A stretch of DNA of 64,000 bases from Gracilariopsis chorda (Eukaryota; Rhodophyta; Florideophyceae; Gracilariales; Gracilariaceae): NCBI GenBank assembly GCA_003194525.1, contig NBIV01000061.1:62001-126000 (forward strand), given 5' to 3'. Below, piece after piece: positions 38,887 through 50,808 of this stretch. Numbering within the stretch: the stretch's first letter is position 1; the number at the start of each line of letters is the position of its first letter. Both the position numbers and the translations under genes were made by a program. Under the pieces are notes generated by a model that did no database searches, had not been told where the DNA came from, and saw only the letters and a program-made list of their open reading frames with translations.

Positions 38887-39946
38887 CACTAAACCATCCA
38901 TTTGGTACCACTCCACGTGAGTCCAAATCATATACCGTAGAGCCATTGCAGCGACTACGTCTCACTCTTATGAGTTGCATCCCCACGGATTATCACGCAA
39001 ACGCGTTGCTCCACAAGACCCTACAAAATGCGTTGCAGTTCTCTGTTTACATTAGTTCTAGGGTAGTATGCTTATGCAAGAAGCTGCATAATTTTTGTTT
39101 GAACAATGGCGAACCACTCTTGAACCGTATGCGGTAAGAAGAAAGACCACAAAGGGAACTGGAGATGCAAGAATGGTACTTATCCTGCAAGGAAGAAAAC
39201 CGTCTTCAACCTTCACTACACGAAGAGATTGGGTCTTGTGACGGGGTGTTGGAGAAATGGGAGGAATTCGTTTCTATTATCTGCCCTGAGAATCTTAGGG
39301 GACTTTAATGTATGGTGTTCCTGGCAGCCATTTCGAGTATTACATACTACACCACAGTCATATGGGCCGTCGAAATTCCGTTGCGCAGCTGCAGAAGTCT
39401 CGCGAACTTGAATGAGAAAGACCTCCGTGAACGCACTGCGATACAATATCACCCAAAGGGTCTTTTTGAGTCTGGTTGGCTTGGAATACTGACCAAGCCT
39501 CAGGCGTTCAAAAGTTTACTGAACAGTTTGCAGGGCACAGCACTTTCGTAGAAAAGTGAGGACTCAACTTCAAAAACTGGTCGTTCGACTCTAAAACGTT
39601 TAAAGCAAACTAGTGCTTGTAAATTCAAAGACTACTCCAGCATTTGTTGCTTGATGGCAGCAATCCCAGTAGTTCTCAACAACAACTGGGTAGTTGCCTC
39701 TGGCGCTTGAGTGATTGCCCTTAGCGAGAAAGCGCAATGTCCAAGTTGTGCGTGCAAACATATGTACCTAGAAAGCACTCAAAGCTGATCTTCGGTATAA
39801 AACTGAACCCTTGTAGGGCAAATTGCATGAGGGATGTGGACAGTGCCCTTGCACTGTTTGCAATGAGATGGTGTCACTTGGTAACCTTGGGTTTGCGTGG
39901 AAGAGAAATGTGCGCGTATGACCCATGGTCGATACGAAGTGAATGA

Positions 39947-40237
39947 GTGTTTCCGCGATGTACAGCAAGTGGAGGCACTGGTTTTGCGTTCAAAAGAAGG
40001 GGCAGAATGCGAGAAATGGCGTCGCACTTCTATAAAGTGCATGAAGACATGTCCAAAATCGGATTTAAGTCGAAGTTCTGTTTCAGCACTAAGAACAGAG
40101 TATTATGGAAATTTGTGGGGACCACAATGAGGGAAATTAAAGGCAAAGGGGTTGCAGGCACACGATGTTCTGTATGTTTGGGAGAAAAAACGATACTATG
40201 TCCTATATGTGACGGTCTGGGGCAAGTCGGCCTCTAG
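39947..40237 (+). pseudogene. DnaJ-type zinc-motif fragment inside R2
   Basis: The frame ends with RCSVCLGEKTILCPICDGLGQV and a stop: two C-x2-C-x-G units as in DnaJ/BSD2-type zinc domains. About 65 codons earlier the same frame has CTASGGTG, matching the C-x2-C-G-G-T-G unit with one Cys changed to Ser. No ATG is well placed at the front. It looks like a captured and decaying piece of a host DnaJ-zinc-finger gene carried inside the element. Confidence 0.5.
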
Positions 40238-40968
40238 TGCTTTTGTCAACTCAAAACTCCAAATTGGGTCGCATCATGGTGCAAGCTACCCGCTGCTTTT
40301 CTTGTCTCATCTGTAAGAGAATCACGATTGAACAAGTGAGGTAATGTGAAGGAACCAGGGGCCTGAGCTGACAAAGGTTGGATCATTGCTGGCTCGTCTA
40401 CTCGACGTGGTCAAGTGTGGTGCCGGTGAAGGAGATACCAGGGCTCCTGCCAAGTACAAAGGTATTGTGATCTCAGGTTTATTTCTGTACTAATTTTACT
40501 TAATTCTTTAGGTTAGTTCCTGGAGGTCAGGGCGCCTCGTTGACCATTTAGGTTGGCTCGGGTGCCACCAACCTCCGAAGAGTAAAGACAAGCACCATCG
40601 CAGTCTTCTTACTACCATATCCAGCTAGTAGACGCCAAAGACCTCCAAGCTATTGCTACCATTCTCCCGATCTGTACGGACTTGAGATAGTGCGTGTTCA
40701 TTGCGCCCCGCTGCCAGTTTCTGCCCGCGTCACCAGTGGACCCGGTGGATTGTCACCATAGTGAATGGCTCTATGCCACTACTGCACTTCAGTAGACTAA
40801 TAATACTCCAGTTGGCCAAAGGACGTAGTATTCTACCAAAACTGGTCTCCCGACCTAGAAGCCTACAGGAACAGCCGTTTTGGACCCTAAGAAAAGTATC
40901 ATACCGCCTATAACTTCTCCCATTGGACTACTAGTCGATGCAACTGGCTCGAAAGCAGCACCGACCAT

Positions 40969-42413
40969 ATGAACAACCATCAACCCAACCCCAGAAAGGA
41001 CGACCCACAAGGATCCTCAGGTGCAGCCGCACCTCTCGCAGACGTTTTCACCCCATTGGTCGCCAAAGCGGACAACAATAGTGACTGCAAGAATACCCGT
41101 AGCCGCTACGGTGGACGCGTCATAGACCCTGTGGACAATCCGGAAAGGATAACCAGAAATTTGCCGTTGGTCACTCCCCTCCACGAGAGGATGAACCAGA
41201 TAAATCTTCCGCAAGGACGAAGGAATGACGCAGAAAAGCCTCAGGATTTAGCTGCCAATGCATCCACCTCCCATATGGTGGAAGATGTCGCCGCTATTCT
41301 ACGTCCGGAACCCCTCTCTTGGTGCAAGAACCAAGTGGATCAATTCCTCAGGGACCGACTAGATAGAGCACTACCGGAGCGCCTCTCCTCTCTGGCAGAC
41401 CAATTGATTCCTCAGATAGTCCAGTCAGACGTCTTCGTGGATCTATTACCACTACCATTCCAGGGGAAATCACTCGCCAGACAGGCAAAATTCACAACCC
41501 TCAGTCTGTTTCTCAACGTATACCATTGAGCGTCCATATTTCAGCTCACACCGAACCTCATGCAGCCACTATAGGTGTAGCTCCTCACTTATATTCATCA
41601 AAAGAAGCCCCATTGAGTTATATACCGCCAGGAGAAGAGATACTCGTGAGGCGGAGAGGCCGTGCGGGAGGTAAAGAAGATGGTTGGCAAGGCTTTCGGT
41701 GCACCGAAGAGTATTTCAGGGACGATGAAGAGCTCGCCCCAAAGAACTTCGTAAATACCGAGACCCCTAGTAAGAAAAGACGCAACCCAAGGCAGACGTC
41801 GAGGCAGAACCATAGGAAGAGGCACCACTCGGACTCGAGCGATGACAATTCGGACTCGCCGGATTCTTCTGACACCGAAACAGATGAGGCGGATTTTTGG
41901 TGCCTTAAACCATTGGTCATGACTAATGAGCTTTTCTGGAAGGTCCTAGACATGAATACCCAAGGCTTGATGGATCCCTCCACACTGTATACATCTTCAG
42001 TCGCCAAAAATAAATCGAATTAGGCGAAGAGAATGCAACTGACCGTCCTGGACAAGTTCTCCGGAAAGGATCCCATCACGATCCTAAAGCTTTTGAACTG
42101 GTTCCAGGTGGCCTGTGACCAAAATGGAGTCCATGGGGGAGCTGCGCTGTATGGTTCTCAGTTCTTCTTGAGTGGACAAGAAAAAGACCAAGTGGTCGCC
42201 AATATATCCGGCTCGGCTAATCCTATCGATCCCCAGGATCGGGAGCTCATGCAGACGTACCCAGAAGTTGTCCCTTACTTGTTGGAAAATTATGCCACCG
42301 ACGACCACATTATCGATGCCTATCAGGACGTAATCGGTTACCACCAGAGTTCCAAATGTCCGAGAGAGATTACGCCGACTGTGGGGCAATGTAAAAGGCG
42401 TGGAGATCACTGA
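40969..42413 (+). pseudogene. Gag-like protein of R2, interrupted
   Basis: An ATG at 40969 opens 186 codons (capsid-like helices LSWCKNQVDQFLRDRLDRAL). A -1 frame continues from about 41526 through a basic/acidic stretch (RQNHRKRHHSDSSDD) to an in-frame TAG at 42021-42023 and on to 42413, with LTVLDKFSGKDPITILKLLN and ALYGSQFFLSGQEKDQ. The phrase F-G-D-P-x-x-x-x-x-x-L--F resembles the start of retrotransposon Gag capsid domains. The frame change could be a real programmed shift or a mutation. No zinc knuckle is seen. Confidence 0.6.
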
Positions 42414-42507
42414 GATGCTACTCATAGGAGTGTAACGTGGTTACCGTGACAGCTCTATCGTATTTGAGTTCGACCTGTACGAGGTGATTCCAATGGGATG
42501 GTTTACT

Positions 42508-42680
42508 GGGTGACGTTTCACCTAGGAAGGTATGAATCTAGAATGGATTGCGGGATGAGTGGACGCGTGTGCGCGTGTGCGAGAGCACCATGCTGTAGTG
42601 TTATGTTTTACTTGGATTGACCCCTCAGGGCGCCTGACACTGGCGTGGTCATTTGTGTGGACCTGAGGAGGTGTGCACTA
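42508..42680 (-). repeat. R2 right terminal inverted repeat
   Basis: Reverse-complement partner of 38716-38886; outermost bases GTGTGCACTA at 42671-42680. Confidence 0.85.
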
Positions 42681-42853
42681 ATGTAGTTATTTATTATAAT
42701 TTATTACAAGAGGAAGCAGCCTTCGGCCACGGGCGGCGCTGCGCGCCGCGGTAGAGGAGTGATAAAACGCGGTAGGAAGAAAACAGGGTACAGAAATTAA
42801 AAGCAGAAAATCAAGTAGTTTAATTCAATGCATGAAGATTGCAAGAAATATGA

Positions 42854-44926
42854 CTAGAGATTGGGAGGAATGCAGAACTGAATGGCTTCAGGCAGCACTG
42901 GATTGGTGATGAGCACAGGCATGGGAAGAATTTTGTGCGCATTTGCAGATGTAAGCTGCGGGTCATGCAAAAGCAGCACATTGTCGTTCCTTCGAACGTG
43001 CGACAATGCGACATACAACTGACCGGCGCAGAAGAAGTTGGATAGCACATCCAAAAACAAGCCATCCGTGGTATTTTCTTGTCCTTTTTGAACGGTAGGT
43101 GAAACCGCGAGAGGAATGGGGAACTGCTTTCGAATCATGCGAATGTCTGCGAAAGAAAGCTCGAAGTCGATACAATGCAGGAGCTGTCGTTCCAAAACTT
43201 GTCTGCTCTCGTCGATTCGAGCCACCTGCATCGTAAAATGATCGACACGCACGACTATGAACATCTTTCCATTGATTACAGCAGAATGCAGCACGTCTTG
43301 AATGACCGTACCTGGAACACCAATCTTCAAGTCCAAGCTATAATGTGGTACTCCAGTAGGTGTATACTGATATGCAAATTCGTGAACAAAAGTATTGGTG
43401 ACGTCGGGCTCTGGGTGTTGTCCATGATCAGGGTACACAGTTATCGCTGACGGAAAAGTGAAGCGCTCACCAGGAAACAGATCAAGTGTTGCCGCATTAT
43501 GTTCGTCGACCAACTGTTTTGTGGACGCATCGAGCATTTTGTTGAGATCCACATCCTCCTTGCGTCCTGTTGCGAGCCATGTCCAAAAGACTGGGTAAGC
43601 TTTTTGCATGCCACTGGTAGATCTGAGTGGTAGTGGAGGGTTTTTGGATATTTTGTTGCGTGCAATGGAACGGAACAGCTACGCAAATGCCGGATCATTG
43701 GCTTGGCCTACTTGTTTGGTGAGATACAGCACTCAAACCGAGCCCAATGTCCGCAGACCACCGTTCCACGGCCATTTGCTGAGAATATTCGTGTACAATT
43801 GTCTCACATTTACAATTGGTTGGGCCTCCATGTACACCTGTGGCACCACTGGAAGCAGCTGGGAGTAGTCGCCGGATAGAACGATGGTCAAGCCCCCAAA
43901 TGTAGGCGGGTTTTCCATTGCATTACAGCGAAGATCTTTGAGCAACTCATCCATGAGTTCAAAGCGCTTTAATGAGAGCATTGACGCCTCATCCAAGATA
44001 AACAGTTGTATTTCGCGTAGCAGTTCCGCACGTCGAGATAGGGGACCATACTTTGACAAAGTGGATGTAGTGCTGCTTGTACTGTCCTTGCCAGCTACAC
44101 CCAGTCCGAGCACGTTATGTAAAGTGCGGCCACCTGCGTACAATAATGCTGCAATGCCTGCTGAAGCAGTCATTTTGGCAAACGTTCCTTCCGACTCAGT
44201 GTTATCGCGAAGGAGGTCAAGCACGTACGTCTTTCCGGTTCCTGCGGATCCTTGCACAATGAACACAATTTCAGGAGCTCTTGTTCGCTCCAACTGCGCC
44301 TGGCGTTGTCGGAATGTGGCAATGACGGTGATAATTATTTGTCTTTGGCGAGGGTTTAAGGTGGCGTACCTTGACTGAATCGTTGACGCATTTCGTACCA
44401 CTCGCGCATCTCGAGTTGTTGTAGCTCAATTTGTCTCAGTCAATGCTGCTTCATCCTGCTATAGTTGTTGTGCGAAGAAGCTATGATCGCGTAGTAGTAG
44501 TCCATCGTGCCATTCTGGGATCTCCACTACACGTCGATACATTTCTTGCTTTCGTTGCTGCTCATCTCCTCTATTTATGTCGCTACAAAGCGCCTCCCAG
44601 TTTTCGACGGCCATTTTCTCTGGGTCTGCGCTTTGTTGGTATAGTGTGACAACCAGAGTTCGTAGCTCTGAGGGAGTGCTGTAGATGTGCACGTCTTCTT
44701 GAAATGCAATATCAAACTCGGATCCGTCCGCGAGCAGTCTGATTGAAATCGTGGTTTCACGATGAGTTTCATGCTGCTGTTCGTTGAAAGTCCTTGCGTC
44801 TTTATAAAAGCTCGAGCCATTATTCATGAGCAGCAAATGCAGTGTCAAGAGCTCAATGTCGGACGGTGAAACCTCTCTCATCCTTGCCACGCAATCCTCG
44901 TTTTCCGTGTGCTGTACCACATACAT
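42854..44926 (-). pseudogene. Helitron helicase region (PIF1-like)
   Basis: One frame throughout, with stops at 44459 (TAG), 43733 (TGA) and near 43678 (TAG). It has Walker A GSAGTGKTYVLDLL, TASAGIAALL, GGRTLHNVLGL, Walker B LFILDEASML, VLSGDYSQLLPV, and at the end GQLYVALSHVR, the motif VI region of PIF1 helicases. These are all the key helicase motifs, so loss of function rests mainly on the nonsense codons. Confidence 0.9.
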
Positions 44927-46074
44927 GGGCGGGTTGCAGGTGTCTGTGAGAGCCTGGGTGTAGTCCTCGTCGTATTTCTAAGCACGCGGGCAGGACGCGT
45001 GCGATACAATCGCACTTTTTCAAAGTACGAAAGGTAGTCGAGGTTCGCATACGCTTCAGGCCTTCCAATGTATCTCTCCAACGTATACGGCTGCGATGCG
45101 GAATGGATTTGATTTGGAACTCTGAGCAGAAAAGTTCGCTTTCCTTCCAAGTCAATGTCCCGCCGCTCTACTTTAGGTACGATGTGAACATTGCGAAACT
45201 TGAAAGTTCTCCAAGCTGCATTGATGGCGCCCACCACTTGCGCTAGCATGTATGCGCGAATTTCATTCTGTGCCTGCAGCTCTTGTTGCTGCTCGTCCGG
45301 CGTGCCTGTCTCATCAGCACCACTCACATTGAGCACCACCTCCTAAGCGTTAGGCTGCTTAAATTCGTACTTTGTGAGATGAGCCACTGCGTCCCATCCT
45401 TGCGTGGGTTCTTCTTTGATATGAGAATGGTACTTCATGGTCAGAGTGGGGTTGTACGGCACAATTTTGGGGTCTTCTTGCCTTCTTTTACGGTAGATCA
45501 CGCAATTCTTGCCTTCTTCAATATACATCTCTGGTACAATCATGTTGCTATCATATCCAAACTGGCACCGTCCTATGCGATTCCGGCAATAGAGAGAGTG
45601 CCGGTGCCTATGCATGGAACAAATGAGGCCACGCAACGCGTCTTTCTCGCTTGGAAGCCAAACTTCTCTACGTATCAGCTCGTCGATCACATGAAATTCT
45701 TCAATCACGCCTCCTTCGAGCCACACGAGCATCTGGTGATGAGTCACATTGCGTTCTTGAAACTCAAGCTATGATGCAGGCCCCAGTGACTTCATTCCCA
45801 ACATGTGCTCCGAGTACTTCTCCAAGTCTTTCATGAGACGGTTTGGGTACTGTTTGTACACCCTTGGAATCAGATCCGGTCTGTCAAACGGTGGAGGGCG
45901 GTTACTCTGTGCTGTAAATGCGCTCCGATTGCTGGTGTCCATACCAGGGCGCTGGATGTCCTCCTGCCAGATGTTCATGGTGATTGTAATGAACAGAAAA
46001 GGCGGTACTCTCTGCGCTACGAATGCCTGTACATCCATGCGCTGGTTCTCCCAGTACGCTGCTGAGTTGACCAA
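44878..46074 (-). pseudogene. Helitron Rep (HUH endonuclease) region
   Basis: One frame with in-frame TAG at 45769-45771 and 45343-45345. Landmarks: PPFLFITITMNIWQEDI and DRPDLIPRVYKQ, then LEFQERNVTHHQMLVWL where Helitrons have the H-x-H metal motif in FQKRGLPHAHILLW; here the second His is Gln. After it come GLICSMHRHRHSLYC, VPYNPTLTMKYHSHI and NAAWRTFKF, all standard Helitron segments. The altered H-x-H indicates a dead nickase even without the stops. Confidence 0.88.
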
Positions 46075-48019
46075 GTCATTGGGCAGAAATATGCGTCCCA
46101 GATGTGCGAACTGTGATGGTGAAACATGAGCTGTTTGCTGTTGTGCTTACTCGATCTTTTGCTCTTGTACAATATGTGTCTATTGTTTTCTCTCCAGGAA
46201 ACATAGTCGCATGTCCTTAATGTTTTTGTGCGTGCGAAGCATCCACATCTGCATCAAAGCTCCACTGTTTAGGAAGATGTTGTCTGAGTACCACGTCACT
46301 TCGAGTTCTCAGGCCAGGTCAGCTTTCGGAGCTTCCATTCGTTGATGCGAAGACCTGATTTTTGCTGTGTGGAGTTCCTTGCATCCAGAGACAAGCCGAT
46401 GTCAAACATTTCGTGCTGATCACCGTAAGGGTAGAGAGGAGGGAAAGAGCCCTTCTCTTTAAGTTTGGATGCGGGTTCTAGAAGTCGGTACCGCACTTGC
46501 GCATTGTTTGCGGCATTTGCAGCCGCCCCTGTTCCAGCAGCAGCAGCAGTAGTCACTGCAGCGTGGTCTCCTGTTTCGGTTCCTTTCACCAAACACGGTA
46601 CTTGGGACTCCACTCGGTACAAACCAGTCGGACCAACCACGACCGTTCTCATCATGGTTGGGCCCGCACCAGGACCGTCTTCAGGACGAAGGCCAGTACC
46701 TGCATGAGGCGCACTGGCTGTAGCAATTACGGTACCTTCATATCAACGTACGGCCACTCCTTGTTCCGCTGTTTGCATTCTGAGGTCCACGGCTGTGTCT
46801 TTACTTTGTTGTTGTTGCTGTTGCGTGCTAAGCATGGATCGGTAACGTTCGCGCACCAACTCTGGATTAGGCTGGATCACATCGTACAAGTTGGGTATGA
46901 TATCTCCTACGTTGATGTCCTGAATGAACGCACTCAGATTGGCACGCGCATAGTGAGATGGATCCAAGGAAAGCGAACCGGTACCCCACAGAAAGCTGTA
47001 TCGCGTATTGTTCTGGGTCTGCGGAGGCAAAGCGAGAGCTGCGTTTCCCTCAAATCTGAGAAAGAAGGGACTACCCCCCGTCACATACGATATTTCTATG
47101 AACGCTTGAGTCGTCACGAAGAGCGTATTCAAGTTGAGGAAATGTCTGTGAAAGGCTCTCAATCTCTAAGGACTGCAAACCAACTCGTTTTTATGCCTTC
47201 TGCGGAACGTTTTGCCCCATCCCCACATCCTTTTCATTCCACAGCACACTTCAATATTCTCTTTGCGAAGCAAAACGCATCCGCAATACTCGCAGCTATG
47301 AATTCTCAATGTCCAGTCCAGGTACGGGCCGGAAGAGAGCTTGTGTTCATGCTTGCTGTATCTTCTGCATCGCTTTTAAGCCGCAGTGGAAAGCGTCTCA
47401 AACTCTAGAACGGTTGCACGGATGGTTGGATCCATCCAAGCTTCATCTGCTACAGGATCCCACGCGTAGTACATGCGACACAGTCCTCGATCTGCACGTT
47501 CAGCACACTGCATGATCGTCGTATCAAGCTGCTGCTCTGGGTGCTGCGGCTGATGCGGCTGCAGCTGTGCTGTGGCGACTTTTAGGGAGTAGTAGTGATC
47601 TCATCCTCTTCAACTTGCGGTAGAGAAGGCTGCTGCGGCGGCTGTGAGCGAGCAGGATTGCTCTTACCCTCTTCCACTTCCATCGCCACGGGCATCGGTT
47701 CTTCTCCTTCAACTTGTGGCAGAGAACGCACGTCTTTCTCCATGCGTGCGTTGCCCTCATCGTCCACAGCAGGCGCAGGCATTGATGGGAGAGATGGAGG
47801 CGTAAGAGAGGAAGTACGTCATGATACGGGCCTGGAACCACTTGCTACAGCAACGCACGTAGGTGCACGAGTAATTTAGTCCTCTCCCACGGCTGGAACA
47901 ATGGGTCATTGCGCATGCGCTCCCCTCTCATTTACCAGCATCTCATGTGGAGCAGGAGGAACTGGCAATCGTCGAGGTCGTCCAGCTCCTGGCCTTGCGC
48001 TGCCTGAGTTCACCCTGGC

Positions 48020-48121
48020 TACTCTTTAATTTGGTGTAGCGCCTCCAGAACTCGCTCTGGCCCCTCCTCAGTAGGCTCTGGCGCATCCAGAATTTTCTCT
48101 GGCTCCTCCTGAATTGGCCTT
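48020..48121 (-). repeat. Minisatellite, left part (about 27-30 bp units)
   Basis: Imperfect units around CCTCC-GAATT-G-TCTGG. It is continued at 49060-49180, and repeat R1 copy B separates the two parts. Read on the minus strand the right part gives a SGGARAN-type repeat. Confidence 0.65.
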
Positions 48122-48123
48122 GG

Positions 48124-49057
48124 TGTAGTGCAAACCTTGTGACAGGAGAGACACTCAAGGTGTTCGAAGCCTTGCTCCCTAGGTGGGTGGCTTAAATGGC
48201 AGAACCCTTTGTATCACACGGTGTCGGGTGTAAAACCGACTGTGACTTCGGACACACCACGGAGGTGGGGGGGTTGTGTTCAATACCCAGGTAGGTAAAG
48301 GTTTGGCACGTTCGGCGTCGAAGCCGTAGAAACGGTAGTCCAAGTAGGAAAAATGGAAAACAAGAGAGAAAGGAATCCGTAAGCATGGCGCTGTACAGAT
48401 ACCAAAACAGAGGCTCTTGTAGCCATGAGAGAGAAGAAATAACGAAGAAATAACCCTATACAGGGGCAGAAGAATGTCCTAGATAGGCAGGAAAAACAAC
48501 AGGAAAAACACAAGTAAATAAAGTGGTACAATTCGGACCAGACTGCCTAGATGACTCTGAGTGGTTGGTCCTACCGTGCCCAATCGTGGTTCCTCCGTAA
48601 TGCGATAAGGAATCTCACGTAGGCGGAAGGCACCAGAGCCGACACTCTGCAAAGAGTAATTCTCAAGGATGAGCATCAGTTACCTTTACTAGGAAACGTT
48701 GATGGCGAGGAGCCGTCACCTAAGTAGGCACGCCCGCTGTGTCTGGCACTAGGGTGTGCAGGGCACCACACTTCGCACTTCCCAGATCGGGAGGTGCGCG
48801 AGCCTCGTAGTGAGGAAAACAATCTAAAAATTAAAACAAAAATAGCCCAAAATACTGGGAAAGTTCTATGCAACCATCCGTCTCTTCCGATATCCTCCAG
48901 GTTACCATATGTTGGTACACGTAAGACCCGTATCCACAGCCACGTGACATCCCAGCAGGGACACGGTATCTCATAGCCAACACTTCCAAATCACACGGGA
49001 CACATGTGATATATGATACGCATCTTTGCTAAGTCGCGAGAAGTGCATTGCACTACA
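48124..49057 (+). repeat. R1 repeat, copy B, bounded by inverted TGTAGTGCAA
   Basis: The left end TGTAGTGCAA and the right end TTGCACTACA are exact inverted 10-mers. Internally it shares with copies A and C the block GTGTCGGGTGTAAAACCGAC and, near 48717, CACCTAAGTAGG seen at the end of copy D. It interrupts a minisatellite, with CTTGG on the left and CCTGG on the right as a possible worn target duplication. No coding capacity. Confidence 0.7.
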
Positions 49058-49059
49058 CC

Positions 49060-49180
49060 TGGCACCTCCTGAATTTGCCCTGGCACCTCCAGAATTTGCT
49101 CTAGCATCTCCATAACTCGCTCCTGCTCCTCTAGAAATCGGCCTGGCTCCTCTGGAGTTTGGGCATGGACCTCCTCGCGT
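49060..49180 (-). repeat. Minisatellite, right part
   Basis: Units such as CTGGCACCTCCTGAATTTGC repeat with about 27-bp spacing, decaying rightwards. Same unit as 48020-48121. Confidence 0.7.
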
Positions 49181-49185
49181 CATAG

Positions 49186-50200
49186 CAATTTACAAAAAGA
49201 AAAAGAAAAATTCTATTCTCGTAAACCCCTAAAAAAGTTAGCAGAGTTCCAGAATATGTTTCCAATATTAAATTTGAAAAACTGGTTGAAGTTTGTTGCT
49301 TTGCACCCACCGGGCATAGATAAATGAGCTATTAAAAGAAGTGCTGCAAGACTTATATTAACCCGGTGCAGTCGTGCGCAGCACAGGGACTCTCGACACA
49401 CTCCTGTCGGATTATGACGGGTGGACTTTGCCCAGCCAATTTTCAAGCCGTTTGATGTTTAACCCGCGTCCAGCTGTACGGATTGGTTTGCCTTTACTCA
49501 CAAACTGAAATGTGCTTTCCAGCCCCAAGTGGTACGACACGAAGGCCCCCCTGGACCCTGCACAGCAAGCTGGTAATAGGACTGGGAAGCCCTCAGACTT
49601 CCTGATCGCCGTCAAACGACCAGTACACCACATAGCAGCACATATACTTTTCCAGATCCATGGTACTCAGTGGGTTATTCTTGTGGCGACCTGCACACGA
49701 GCTCGGCCTTGCCTAGGTCCCAGGCCAGCAACAGTGCCCAAAGTAGGAAAAGGATACGACACTGCGATATTGGCCAAGCCTGAATGGGATGCAAAATAGT
49801 GGTTAAGGTCAGCACGGGAGATGCTTTTTGCACTGCGCCAATGCAGTCTATATGCTCTGTGCATTGTTATGCACTGGCGGAGTGCAACATGCCAGCAACG
49901 TGTCGCGCAATCCAGCTGCTGCTGCTAAGTGGTTCGCACTACAGTCATTTACTGTAGTGGCAGCAACCCATCATCAGAAGCAGTCAACATGCAGCAGCAT
50001 GCAGCACCAGCATATTAGCTGTACGCTTTGCTGCAGTTGCTGCTGAATTTGGTGAATGCAAGGGAGGCGTTGCGCCAAAAGACGTTTTTGCACGCTCGTA
50101 CGGGGGCGTGCGCGCGTGTTTATTGACGCAATGCCTCCAATCAATCAATAACAGCCCCTTCGTACATGAACAAATCATACTATTACAGTGGGTGGTGAGA
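49186..50200. other. Non-coding interval between repeats
   Basis: No protein-like frame. Contains a perfect 9-bp hairpin at about 49939-49960 (CACTACAGT with ACTGTAGTG), reminiscent of the R1 end sequence, and CAGCAGCAGC-like words around 49990. Confidence 0.4.
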
Positions 50201-50808
50201 TGGTAGTGTACCTACTTAGGTGAGTGTGACCTCGTCGCCGTGAGAACCAAGTAAAACTAACCCGAGACTTCGGTCATTCATAACTGTTCAGTTTGACTTG
50301 AGGTATCCGGCTCTAGATTGTGACGTCGTTGCGCCGTACTAATCCCTACAGATGCTCACCGAATTCGGGTCGCTCAATTCAACCACTCGGTAATCGTACA
50401 GATACTCTGTGTTATAATTGTCGTGTGAAATTTGTATACCGTGTGGTACTGGTATCGCCCCTGTCTTATGTAATTTATCCTCTACATCCCGTGCATGCGC
50501 ACCCTCCGTAGGGTCTGTTTCCGCTTTCCGCACGACCACCCGGGTGGTTTTCTCTCGTCCTGTGAAGGCACCCTTCACCGGGTATATTCTAAACCGCCGC
50601 ATCGCGTGGAACACAGGTCTCTGGTGTTACCGTCTTTGTGGCTCCGGTTCACCTTTCTTTATGCACCTCTGTGGTCAATCCGAAATACCTACAGAGTTAG
50701 GCTCGTTTTACAGGTATACAAATGGCTCTGTCATTGGGTCTGCCTCGACAGGGAGCAAGGCATTGGACAGCTTGAATGTGATACCAAACCTTCGGCTTTT
50801 GCACTACA
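50201..50808 (-). repeat. R1 repeat, copy D
   Basis: Reverse orientation, from TGTAGTGCAAAAGCC (right edge) to GTACACTACCA (left edge). Shared blocks with copy A include TCACACGACAATTA and TAGGTACACTAC. A 91-codon minus-strand frame inside it is not conserved in copy A and is not called a gene. Confidence 0.75.

Larger units (their letters stand above)
38716..42680 (+). mobile_element. R2: 4 kb element with ~170 bp terminal inverted repeats and gag-like frames
   Basis: The left end (38716-38886) and the reverse complement of the right end (42508-42680) both begin TAGTGCACACCTCCTCAGGT and stay alignable for ~170 bp, with conserved CCCTGAGGGGTC and ACACGCGTCC blocks. Inside are a zinc-motif frame (39947-40237) and interrupted gag-like frames (40969-42413); no polymerase, integrase or transposase is visible. 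Inverted rather than direct terminal repeats with gag suggest a DIRS-like or chimeric element, or two LTR copies in inverted orientation. A third copy of the end lies at 54639. Confidence 0.8.
42854..47782 (-). mobile_element. Helitron (Rep-helicase) transposon, inactive
   Basis: Minus-strand frames read in order as a Helitron protein: a Pro/Glu-rich leader (from about 47782), a Cys motif IHSCEYCGC followed by EVCCG (about 47250-47320) typical of Helitron N-termini, the Rep region (46074-45343), and a PIF1-type helicase (44926-42854). Very few disabling changes separate long same-frame stretches. A GC-rich palindrome (GCGGCGC-TGC-GCGCCGC, 42734-42750) lies beyond the 3' end and could be the terminal hairpin, but I could not place the CTRR end or the 5' TC end. 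Confidence 0.88.

Noticed and set aside
43884-44378. 164-codon plus-strand open frame
   Set aside because: Exactly antisense to the Helitron helicase P-loop region.
46497-47408. 303-codon plus-strand open frame
   Set aside because: Antisense to Helitron segments; content is Ser/His/Arg-rich and not protein-like.
50339-50614. 91-codon minus-strand frame with plausible composition
   Set aside because: Lies inside R1 copy D and is not open in the matching part of copy A.
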